A DNA stretch of 5,100 nt from an uncultured Sphingomonadales bacterium (GCA_937898525.1 CALCBC010000113.1:1-5100); one strand, 5' to 3'. Positions 1-5,098 are shown, counted from the stretch's first letter. Program-made: numbers and translations. Notes: generated by a model not told the origin, from the letters alone.

Positions 1-1
1 A

Positions 2-151
2 CAGCGCAGCCTCGACGCCCTGCGCCAGGCGAACGAGACGTCGTGGTTCCGGGACAGGGACTCGCTCTGGGTCAAACTGGTCGTCACCGAGCCTCCGCGC
101 ATGCCGGTTCGGCCGCTGGACTTCCAGGCCAGCATCGCGGTCAGCCGCTAA
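2..151 (+). CDS. C-terminal fragment of an unrecognised protein
   Basis: An open frame enters from the left edge and ends at a TAA at 149-151, giving 49 visible residues. It begins QRSLDALRQANETSWFRDRD and ends with DFQASIAVSR. The residues are mixed polar and hydrophobic, with a probable beta-strand (LWVKLVVT) and no membrane segment or cysteine. The composition and codon use look like a real coding tail. I do not recognise the family and assign no function. It points toward the DUF2243 gene on the other strand, so the two genes converge over an intergenic stretch of about 196 bases. Confidence 0.6.
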   Translation, partial: QRSLDALRQANETSWFRDRDSLWVKLVVTEPPRMPVRPLDFQASIAVSR

Positions 152-347
152 GGCCGGTTTCGCCGAGCGGACGAAGCCGTGGCCGCACGGGCATTGCGTT
201 CAAGCATTCGCCTGACGGAACGCCGATGCGCCTCTCGTCCGCCATGGAAACGTCCGGATCTCGTCGCAAAGCCGAGGCCGCAGGCCATTCCCGGAGTTGT
301 TTGGGAGCGCGCGTATCCCTGCGCCGGCAGTTTACCTCGGCGGACTC
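152..347. other. Convergent intergenic region, no gene seen
   Basis: This stretch lies between the TAA of the left-edge gene and the TGA of the minus-strand DUF2243 gene. I found no convincing small gene, and the open frames crossing it are continuations of antisense frames from the neighbouring genes. A short self-complementary GGCC-TGC-GGCC element near 270-286 is the only hairpin-like feature. It is too weak to call a terminator. Confidence 0.4.
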
Positions 348-1106
348 TCAGGTGGTGATCCCAATCCGGTTGAAACACCCTGGAGCACCCGAACCGCTGA
401 CGAGGAGCGCCCCCTTGCGGTAGAAGCTGAACCTCTTCTCGGGACCGACCTCGACAACGACAACCGACATCCGGCGGTCGGACCAGGCAAGCCTCGCCCC
501 CGCCTCGACGACCGCGTTCATGGCTTCTGCGGCACTGATCCCCGGTGCGAAGACCACGGTCGTGAATTCCTGGCGGGGCGGCGGCTGCAAGGACCAGCCC
601 GCCGTTCCGGCGGTCAGCAATCCGACGAGCAGGACGGTGAGTGTCGAACCCCCGCTCCCGCCCCCAATCGGCCGTCCGTGTCGAAGCGCCAGCCATCCGG
701 CCAGGAACGGGACGATCCCGAAGGCCGTGACCCATCCGAGATCCCACAGGAGGGGATTGGAGCTGTCGAGCCTTATCCGATGGATCCCCAGGAGCCAGTG
801 CGACAGCACGCCATCCACGAGATGCCAAACACCGAAGCCGACCAGGAGCGCACCGATCGTCATGCGGCCGCCGGCGTCCCCGCCCGCTTCACGCGAGGTC
901 CACAGGCCCCACAGTCCCGCGACCGCAACCAGGTACATCAGTGCATGGAAATAGCCGTCCCACAGGACCTGGGCGCGGATCGTGTCCATCCCCGGCACCC
1001 GGCTGAGCAGGTGGTGCCACTGCAGTATCTGATGGAGCAGAATGCCGTCGAACAAGCCGCCAAGAGCGAAACCCACGACAGTCGCCCAGCGGACCCAGGA
1101 TAGCAT
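348..1106 (-). CDS. DUF2243 family membrane protein with soluble C-terminal domain
   Basis: This 252-residue protein has a DUF2243-type membrane region and no known biochemical function. The N-terminal part holds about five hydrophobic segments (near residues 4-28, 54-69, 82-107, 118-141 and 154-172). Family-like histidine and acid motifs are FDGILLHQILQWHH (residues 19-32), GYFHALMYL (51-59), VWHLVDGVLSHWL (93-105) and WDLGW (121-125). The clustered His and Asp residues in the membrane could bind metal or haem, but that is inference. Residues 180-252 form a soluble tail with a strand-helix-strand pattern (FTTVVFAPG, SAAEAMNAVVEAG, MSVVVVEVG) that extends beyond the membrane domain. The start is set by an ATG at 1106 with a GAGGAG ribosome binding site seven bases upstream. 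A longer frame back to 1298 would run through the promoter and has no such site. The ferritin-like gene starts divergently at 1311. Confidence 0.88.
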   Translation of the reverse strand: MLSWVRWATVVGFALGGLFDGILLHQILQWHHLLSRVPGMDTIRAQVLWDGYFHALMYLVAVAGLWGLWTSREAGGDAGGRMTIGALLVGFGVWHLVDGVLSHWLLGIHRIRLDSSNPLLWDLGWVTAFGIVPFLAGWLALRHGRPIGGGSGGSTLTVLLVGLLTAGTAGWSLQPPPRQEFTTVVFAPGISAAEAMNAVVEAGARLAWSDRRMSVVVVEVGPEKRFSFYRKGALLVSGSGAPGCFNRIGITT

Positions 1107-1128
1107 GGCGTCGCTCCTCTTCGGAGCC

Positions 1129-1153
1129 AACAGCGCGGGGCAGCTGAGGTTCC
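1129..1153 (-). promoter_or_regulatory. Putative EcfG-type general stress promoter before the DUF2243 gene
   Basis: On the minus strand, GGAAC at 1153-1149 is followed after exactly 16 bases by TGTT at 1132-1129. The published alphaproteobacterial EcfG consensus is GGAAC, 16-17 bases, then CGTT. Only the least conserved first base of the -10 element differs here. Transcription would start near 1121-1123, just ahead of the GAGGAG ribosome binding site at 1119-1114, giving a very short leader. No matching element was found on the plus strand for the divergent ferritin-like gene. Confidence 0.55.
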
Positions 1154-1310
1154 TCGAGCTTGATTGGCGGCTGGAGATGGGCACCCCCGTAGCCCGCCAG
1201 CGAACGATCTCGTTGTCTCGTCGGCCCGCAGGCTCGCCCTGGCGCACGGGCCGGACACGAAAGGCCTCGCTTCCATTGCTGGAGTACCACTCCGGCAACA
1301 GGACGCTTCA

Positions 1311-1790
1311 ATGACCTTCAATCCCTTACGCGAGCGCGGCATCCCGCTCGAGCGTCAGTTCCGCAATTGGTCGGAGCTCAACGTCGCCCCTTATGACACC
1401 CACGACGTGCATCCCTATACACGCGCCCGGGTCATCTTCATGAACGGCATCGAGGTCGAGGCGATCATCAACTCGCACCAGTTTGCACGCCACACGGCCG
1501 ACACCGGGATCAAGCAGAATCTGGCAATGGTTCGCCGGGTCGAACAGCAACAGCAGAAGGCGGTGAACTGGCTTATCCCCGGGGATGAGAGCACGATTGC
1601 CAACACCATCGGCTACGAGCAGGTTGCCGTGGACCTGACCGCCTGGCTGGCCCGCCAGGAACCCGATCCCTACCTGACGAGAGTCTACGAATTCGCGCTG
1701 CTCGAGGATTTCGACCACCTCTACCGCTACGCAAACCTGATGGACCTGATGGGGGAGGCCGGAAGGCCGAGGACATCACCGGCGGCCTGA
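1311..1790 (+). CDS. Ferritin-like protein, N-terminal domain (frameshifted gene, first part)
   Basis: This frame encodes 159 residues, of which the first 147 belong to the real protein. The last 12 (from G148) are out of frame after a one-base loss near 1751-1755. The ATG at 1311 has a weak AGGA about eight bases upstream. Sequence similarity to family members begins right at MTFNPLRERGIPLE, so this start is preferred over the upstream ATG at 1164. The domain reads as a four-helix ferritin-like bundle. The metal-ligand positions are E48, E78xxQ81, E103 and D133xxH136, with exactly 30 residues from E48 to E78 and from E103 to D133. The Q81 and D133 replacements make this site non-canonical. 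It lacks a signal peptide and membrane segment, so it is probably cytoplasmic. It continues in the +2 frame as the next feature. The full-length product would be about 425 residues. Its physiological function is unknown. Confidence 0.75.
   Translation: MTFNPLRERGIPLERQFRNWSELNVAPYDTHDVHPYTRARVIFMNGIEVEAIINSHQFARHTADTGIKQNLAMVRRVEQQQQKAVNWLIPGDESTIANTIGYEQVAVDLTAWLARQEPDPYLTRVYEFALLEDFDHLYRYANLMDLMGEAGRPRTSPAA
1749..1765 (+). other. Frameshift site joining the two ferritin-like halves
   Basis: The upstream frame passes through LMDLM and then reads GEAGRPRTSPAA to a TGA at 1788-1790. Moving back one base in the GGGGG run at 1751-1755 gives M-GGGRKAEDITGGLTEIMPGR, which runs straight into the downstream frame and looks like natural protein sequence. 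Adding one G restores a continuous frame of about 425 codons. This could be a sequencing error in a homopolymer, a real frameshift mutation, or much less likely a -1 recoding event. I see no standard two-codon slippery heptamer or clear downstream pseudoknot. Confidence 0.75.
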
Positions 1791-1798
1791 CCGAGATC

Positions 1799-2587
1799 AT
1801 GCCGGGCCGGCCGACGCTCTTCCATCACCGTGACCCTCACGACACGCTCCGGCGGCCGATGACGCTGACGGCGGCCGACACGCAGTCGGTGATGAACGCG
1901 ATCACCATCGTCGCGGCCGAGCAGCAGACCATGAACTACTACATGACCCGCGGGAACATCCCCGAGGACCCGCTCGCCCGCGCGCTCTATCTCGAAATCG
2001 CCCAGGTCGAGGAGGAGCACGTGACTCACTACGAGTCGATCCTCGACCCGACGCTGAGCTGGCTGACCAACCTGGTGCTGCACGAGTACAACGAGTGCTG
2101 GCTCTACTGGTCGTGCATGCAGACCGAGATCGACAACCGCGTCAGAGCGCTGTGGGAGCTCCATCTCGCCATGGAGATCGAGCACCTGCGCATCGCTTGC
2201 GAGATGCAGCGCGAGATCGAAGGCCTCGATCCGGAAAGCTACCTTCCGGCACAAGGCATGCCCGAGCCGCTGACGTTCGAGAGCAACAAGGACTACTTGC
2301 GCGACGTGCTGCGCCGCACGGTGGACTGGGCTCCTTACGATGCCCGGTTCGTGCCGGTGAGCGACCTCCCGGATGACCACAGGTTCTTCGACTTCCAGCG
2401 GAAGGTCAACACCGGCGGCATTCCCAGCGAGCAGGTTATCGAACGCCACCGCGCCGAGTTCGGCGGAGAGTATCGCTCGGTCACAGAAGGGGACCACCCG
2501 GTGGAGAGCCTGCGCGAGCACGGCAACCACGACCGCTTTCCCTATCTCCAGACCAGGGCGCGCCAATCGGCGCTCGAGGAGGCATGA
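1799..2587 (+). CDS. Ferritin-like diiron domain protein, C-terminal part (frameshifted gene, second part)
   Basis: This frame encodes 262 residues if started at the ATG at 1799, but the protein-like reading extends upstream to about 1751 with no good ribosome binding site at 1799. It is therefore probably the second half of one gene. It contains a complete ferritin-like four-helix site: E41, E71xxH74, E96 and E126xxH129 (residue 1 at 1799). E41 to E71 and E96 to E126 are both 30 residues, and E41 to E96 is 55, the same spacing as in the first half. These are the expected ligands of a carboxylate-bridged diiron centre. Possible activities include iron handling, peroxide reduction or an oxidase, and none is proven. 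A roughly 130-residue tail rich in Asp, Glu, Arg and His follows the bundle. The TGA at 2585-2587 overlaps the first ATG of the DUF4142 frame. Confidence 0.78.
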   Translation: MPGRPTLFHHRDPHDTLRRPMTLTAADTQSVMNAITIVAAEQQTMNYYMTRGNIPEDPLARALYLEIAQVEEEHVTHYESILDPTLSWLTNLVLHEYNECWLYWSCMQTEIDNRVRALWELHLAMEIEHLRIACEMQREIEGLDPESYLPAQGMPEPLTFESNKDYLRDVLRRTVDWAPYDARFVPVSDLPDDHRFFDFQRKVNTGGIPSEQVIERHRAEFGGEYRSVTEGDHPVESLREHGNHDRFPYLQTRARQSALEEA

Positions 2588-2592
2588 CCATG
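2576..2592 (+). promoter_or_regulatory. Ribosome binding site deciding the DUF4142 start
   Basis: GAGGAGG at 2576-2582 is the only strong Shine-Dalgarno sequence here, and it lies inside the last codons of the preceding gene. Two ATGs follow. The one at 2584 is a single base away, which is too close. The one at 2590 is seven bases away and is the likely start. The arrangement suggests translational coupling of the two genes. Confidence 0.65.
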
Positions 2593-3108
2593 GCCGAGAT
2601 GAAAGACATGGTGAACAAGGTCACCGATGCGATCGGCGGAACCATGGCCAAGCTCGGCGCGGCATCGACCACGAGCGCCGACGGCTTCGTGGAGCAGGCG
2701 GCGATCGGTGACGCTTACGAGATCGCGGCGGCCGGGATCGCGCTCCGGCGCTCGCGGAACGACGCCGTCCGCACGACGGCGGCGAGGATGATCAGCGACC
2801 ACACGACCAGTCGCCATCACCTCCAGGCCGCGCTGGAGATGAACGAGACGCGCGGCGTAGCTCTTCCCCCGGACCGGCTGGACACGCGGCGCGAGACCAT
2901 GCTCGAGCACCTGGCCGAAGCGTCCGAGGACTCGTTCGACCGGACTTACGCGGACCAACAGGTCCTCGCCCACGAGGAAACCGCCTCCCTCATGCGAAGC
3001 TACGCCGAAGGCGGCGACAACCCGCAGCTCCGCTCGGTGGCCCTCTGTACGCTGCCCGTCGTCGAGCGGCATCTGGCCCACGTGAAGCACCTTCGCGCGC
3101 AACTCTGA
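2590..3108 (+). CDS. DUF4142 family ferritin-like protein
   Basis: This 172-residue protein matches the DUF4142 pattern. It has DGFVEQAAIGDAYEI (residues 31-45), ARMISDHTTSRHHL (65-78), a Leu-Pro turn followed by the charged helix ETMLEHLAEAS (102-112), SFDRTYADQQVLAHEE (115-130), and a last helix LPVVERHLAHVKHL (155-168). DUF4142 proteins are all-helical, ferritin-superfamily-like four-helix bundles, often linked to stress responses. Their activity is not established. Many members are exported, but this one has no signal peptide: it starts with a charged segment, MAEMKDMVNK, and looks cytoplasmic. It follows the double ferritin-like gene with a two-base gap to the preferred start and is probably co-transcribed with it. 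Several conserved His, Asp and Glu residues could bind metal, but no complete ExxH pair is visible. The length is normal for the family. Confidence 0.88.
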   Translation: MAEMKDMVNKVTDAIGGTMAKLGAASTTSADGFVEQAAIGDAYEIAAAGIALRRSRNDAVRTTAARMISDHTTSRHHLQAALEMNETRGVALPPDRLDTRRETMLEHLAEASEDSFDRTYADQQVLAHEETASLMRSYAEGGDNPQLRSVALCTLPVVERHLAHVKHLRAQL

Positions 3109-3160
3109 CGGGCGAGCCCTGGCTCTTGCGGCACCCATCGGTTGCTCACGCCCGGGGCCG

Positions 3161-3184
3161 CGCTTTCGCCAGCGTTGCATTTTC
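3161..3184 (+). terminator. Weak hairpin with T-rich tail after the DUF4142 gene
   Basis: CGCT at 3161-3164 can pair with AGCG at 3171-3174 across a six-base loop, followed by TTGCATTTTC. The stem is short, so this is at most a weak intrinsic terminator for the plus-strand operon. A second small inverted repeat (GAGCC-CT-GGCTC, 3114-3125) lies right after the DUF4142 stop. The converging dehydrogenase gene ends, after frame correction, at 3217, so terminators for both operons would be expected in this 108-base gap. Confidence 0.25.
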
Positions 3185-3216
3185 GGAAGGCGTCCCCTTT
3201 CGTTGCGAGTCTGGTC

Positions 3217-3366
3217 TCATTCTCCCCGGCCGGTGCCGGAAATCAGGCGCACACCGCTCTGGTAGGTCAGCCAGCGCCAGAACCACTGGAAACTCACGAG
3301 AAATCGCTTTTCGAAGCCCACAAGCAGGTACACGTGGACGAAGGCCCACAACAGCCACGCCAGCCG
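3217..3366 (-). other. Out-of-frame C-terminal membrane segment of the NADH dehydrogenase
   Basis: Downstream of K376-G377 of the dehydrogenase, shifting the minus-strand frame by one base near 3363-3368 gives about 48 residues. They include LAWLLWAFVHVYLLVGF, then a basic stretch, FQWFWRWLTYQSGVRL, and a TGA at 3219-3217. This is the hydrophobic and aromatic C-terminal segment typical of type II NADH dehydrogenases, where it anchors the enzyme to the membrane. A family-like tail continuing this precisely is strong evidence that one base is missing from the GGGCGG-type stretch. With the base restored the protein would be about 426 residues, the usual family size. Confidence 0.8.
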
Positions 3367-4496
3367 CCCTTGAGCTGCCGGTCGCCGAAATCGAAGATCG
3401 CCGCGCTACGACCGATCACGGCGGCGTTGCCGCGGTCCCGGAACCGGAACGGCGGCACCGCGACGCCGCGCTCGAGCTCCGCCGCCAGCGCATGGCCGAG
3501 GTGTGCTCCCTGCTGCTTGGCCACCTGGGCAAGCGCCGGCAGAGCCCGGCCCTCCCCACCGGTCGACGCCGCGGTGTCGCCGATCGCATAGACGCCCGGC
3601 CGGTCCGGTACGGACAGGTCTGCCGCGACGGGGATGCGACCGAGCCCATCGGACACGACATCGAGCCAGTGCGCGGCCGGGGACGCGCGGATCCCGGCTC
3701 CCCAGACGATCGTTTGCGCCTCGAGCACCTCGCCGCCTACCGTCACCGTCCCGTCTCCCACCGCCTCGACCGGCGATCCGGTGCGCACGATCACACCGAG
3801 CTTCTCGAGCCGGCGGCGCGCGTAGTCGGCGAGCCTTTCCGGGAATGGGGGGAGGATGCGCTCGCCCGCTTCGAGCAGGAGCGTGGTCGCGGTCGTCGGA
3901 TCGATGTTGCGGAAGTCGCGCCGCAGGCTCCAGCGGGCAAGCTCGGCGATGGCGCCGGCCATTTCGACGCCGGTCGGCCCGCCGCCGACCACGATCGACG
4001 TCGTGCGCCTGCGCTGCTCGGCCGGGTCCTTGCTGAGCTCGGCGAGCTCGAACCCGCGGAGCACGCTTGCGCGGATCTGCCGGGCATCGGCGACCGTCTT
4101 GAGCCCCGGGGCGAACGCCTTCCAGCCCTCGTTGCCGAAATAGTTGTACTCGGACCCTGTCGCGACGACGAGCCGGTCGTAGGGAATGAACCCGTTCGCC
4201 CCCAGGATGACGCGGCGTGCGCCCGGATCGATCGCGGTGACCTCGCACATCACGACGTCGATGTTGGCGTGCCGGCGAAGCACCTTGCGCACCGGCTCGG
4301 CGATCTCCCCGGGCGAGAGCGCGGCCGTCGCGACCTGGTAGAGCAGCGGCACGAACAGGTGGTAGTTGTGGCGATCGACCACGGTCACCCGCAGCGGATG
4401 CCCGCCGAGCGCCTGTGCGCAAGCGAGCCCGCCGAAGCCCGCGCCGAGGATGACCACATGGGGACGCCCGTCCACCGGCGCGGGCGTGAGGTCCAC
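3294..4496 (-). CDS. ndh: Type II NADH:quinone oxidoreductase (NDH-2), frameshifted at C-terminus
   Basis: This flavoenzyme transfers electrons from NADH to the quinone pool without pumping protons and sits on the inner face of the cytoplasmic membrane. The first Rossmann motif GAGFGG (residues 18-23) binds FAD, and GGGPTG (171-176) lies in the NADH-binding domain. VVATGSEYNYFG (110-121) and YAIGDTA (303-309) are further FAD-contact motifs. AQVAKQQG (323-330) matches the quinone-site signature that separates NDH-2 from other disulphide-reductase-like flavoproteins. As written the frame has 400 residues, and the last 23 (GWRGCC onward) are non-homologous because of a one-base loss near 3364. 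The normal membrane-binding tail follows in the next frame. The start chosen is a GTG at 4496 with GAGGTGA five bases upstream. A GTG at 4505 is possible, and the ATG at 4646 would overlap the upstream gene. It is the second gene of the operon. If the frameshift is real, membrane attachment is probably lost. Confidence 0.87.
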   Translation of the reverse strand: MDLTPAPVDGRPHVVILGAGFGGLACAQALGGHPLRVTVVDRHNYHLFVPLLYQVATAALSPGEIAEPVRKVLRRHANIDVVMCEVTAIDPGARRVILGANGFIPYDRLVVATGSEYNYFGNEGWKAFAPGLKTVADARQIRASVLRGFELAELSKDPAEQRRRTTSIVVGGGPTGVEMAGAIAELARWSLRRDFRNIDPTTATTLLLEAGERILPPFPERLADYARRRLEKLGVIVRTGSPVEAVGDGTVTVGGEVLEAQTIVWGAGIRASPAAHWLDVVSDGLGRIPVAADLSVPDRPGVYAIGDTAASTGGEGRALPALAQVAKQQGAHLGHALAAELERGVAVPPFRFRDRGNAAVIGRSAAIFDFGDRQLKGGWRGCCGPSSTCTCLWASKSDFS

Positions 4497-4501
4497 GAGG
4501 G

Positions 4502-4508
4502 TCACCTC
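4502..4508 (-). promoter_or_regulatory. Ribosome binding site of the dehydrogenase, overlapping the upstream stop
   Basis: The minus-strand sequence TGAGGTGA contains both the last two bases of the TGA stop of the 75-residue gene (4509-4507) and GAGGTGA, a near-perfect complement to the 16S rRNA 3' end. The GTG at 4496-4494 follows after five bases. This favours that start over the GTG inside the site itself (4505-4503) and implies translational coupling between the two genes. Confidence 0.6.
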
Positions 4509-4734
4509 AGTCCGGGCACGCCGGTGCGTTGGGATTGTCTTCGTCGTCGACGCGCTCGGTGCCGAGCTGGTGCGCCCCGTGATACGCCATCTGGCTCTGG
4601 CCGCCCTTGAAGCGCTTGTCGCGCTCGCTCCTGGGGCGCGGTGCATCCCGCGCCTCGCTCGGGCGGTTGGTGCCGTCCGGCGCGCCTTTCAGGCCGTCGT
4701 CGGGCATGGCTTGCGTGCGGTGCTTGTCGGTCAT
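4507..4734 (-). CDS. Small hydrophilic conserved-type protein of unknown function
   Basis: This frame encodes 75 residues, very rich in Asp, Gly, Pro, Arg and Lys, with no membrane segment and no signal peptide. It is probably largely disordered. Recognisable blocks are AMPDDGLKGAPDGTNRPSEA (residues 9-28), a central Arg/Pro/Ser/Lys stretch, FKGGQSQMAYHGAHQLG (42-58) and an acidic end, VDDEDNPNA (62-70), with one Cys at 73. I have an impression of similar small proteins in other alphaproteobacteria but cannot name a family. The ATG at 4734 has GGAG six bases upstream and lies about 33 bases after a stress-type -10 element, which rules out the longer frame starting at 4992. It is the first gene of an operon with the NADH dehydrogenase, and the two are separated by 10 bases. 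Stress induction is inferred from the promoter only. Confidence 0.7.
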   Translation of the reverse strand: MTDKHRTQAMPDDGLKGAPDGTNRPSEARDAPRPRSERDKRFKGGQSQMAYHGAHQLGTERVDDEDNPNAPACPD

Positions 4735-4766
4735 GGCGGGCTCCGGTGGCAGGTCGTCAGTCAGCC

Positions 4767-4791
4767 AACGGGACGCGCGTGGGAGCGTTCC
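4767..4791 (-). promoter_or_regulatory. Putative EcfG-type general stress promoter of the small protein-NDH-2 operon
   Basis: On the minus strand, GGAAC at 4791-4787 is followed after exactly 16 bases by CGTT at 4770-4767. This matches every specified base of the EcfG consensus used by the PhyR-NepR-EcfG general stress response of alphaproteobacteria. Transcription would start near 4757-4760, giving a leader of roughly 25 bases before the ATG at 4734, with its ribosome binding site correctly placed. The position and orientation are right for driving the small gene and the dehydrogenase together. Confidence 0.68.
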
Positions 4792-4965
4792 GCGCCGGAC
4801 GCCTCCAACCGCCCGCGCGAGGATGCCGAAGCAGTAGCCCACGATCAGTCTCCGCAGAATCAGGTCCGGGCGCCACAAGGGGCATCTACTTCCAGAACCG
4901 ACGAAGGAGACAAGCGACTTCGCCGTGGCTTCAGCCCTGCGATCCCTGCGATCTCTGCGCGAACC

Positions 4966-4984
4966 CCGAGACTCCGCGTCTCGG
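4966..4984. repeat. Seven-base-pair inverted repeat
   Basis: CCGAGAC (4966-4972) and GTCTCGG (4978-4984) form a perfect seven-base-pair stem with a five-base loop. It lies just past the stronger hairpin on the minus strand, in the non-coding stretch between the right-edge gene and the stress promoter. It could be a back-up terminator or a regulator site. There is no T-tract on either side. Confidence 0.35.
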
Positions 4985-4990
4985 CGTGAC

Positions 4991-5036
4991 AACGAGAAGG
5001 GCCCCGCATCGCTGCGGGGCCCATCTCTATCTCGTT
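4991..5036 (-). terminator. Strong intrinsic terminator of the right-edge minus-strand gene
   Basis: A perfect ten-base-pair stem, GGGCCCCGCA (4999-5008) with TGCGGGGCCC (5013-5022), closes on a four-base loop. On the minus strand it is followed by TTCTCGTTGT, and it begins about 31 bases after the TAA of the right-edge gene. Outer arms AACGAGA (4991-4997) and TCTCGTT (5030-5036) can also pair, so the structure may act in both directions. The T-tract is moderate. Confidence 0.7.
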
Positions 5037-5053
5037 GGAGAGGCGGAAAAGGC

Positions 5054-5098
5054 TTACGCCTCCTCCAGCTCCTCCTCGTTCGCCACCGGCCCGCTGTC
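5054..5098 (-). CDS. C-terminal end of an unrecognised minus-strand gene
   Basis: A minus-strand frame enters from the right edge and ends in TAA at 5056-5054. Fourteen codons are visible: DSGPVANEEELEEA. The acidic tail and the well-placed downstream terminator support a real gene end. The piece is too short to identify a family, and the gene continues beyond the window. Confidence 0.5.
   Translation of the reverse strand, partial: DSGPVANEEELEEA

Noticed and set aside
297..1103. A 268-codon plus-strand open frame
   Set aside because: It is antisense to the DUF2243 membrane protein and has the composition of a shadow frame, with no recognisable motif.
1154..1310. EcfG-type promoter for the divergent ferritin-like gene
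   Set aside because: CGTT at 1211-1214 is present on the plus strand, but no GGAAC-like box lies 16-17 bases upstream (the bases there are gtagcc), so no promoter is called.
1749..1790. Programmed -1 ribosomal frameshifting between the ferritin-like halves
   Set aside because: The ATG GGG GAG context allows only single-tRNA slippage on GGG. There is no X XXY YYZ heptamer and no convincing downstream stimulatory structure. A lost G is simpler.
1727..2566. A 279-codon minus-strand open frame
   Set aside because: It is antisense to the ferritin-like gene. Its Val/Leu/Arg/His-rich product mirrors the Asp/Glu-rich codons of the opposite strand.
2542..3180. A 212-codon minus-strand open frame
   Set aside because: It is antisense to the DUF4142 gene, with no ribosome binding site and a low-complexity Arg/Gly/Val-rich product.
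3126..4610. A 494-codon plus-strand open frame
   Set aside because: It lies antisense to the NADH dehydrogenase, which has clear FAD, NADH and quinone motifs. The product is Arg/Pro/Ala-rich low-complexity sequence, as expected from a GC-rich shadow frame.
4939..4958. Direct repeat TGCGATCCC / TGCGATCTC
   Set aside because: Only two short imperfect copies are present in GC-rich sequence. That is not enough to call a repeat array or binding site.
4735..4992. N-terminal extension of the small hydrophilic protein back to the ATG at 4992
   Set aside because: The extension would contain the EcfG-like promoter and the hairpin region, is Arg-rich, and lacks a good ribosome binding site. The ATG at 4734 has a well-placed one.
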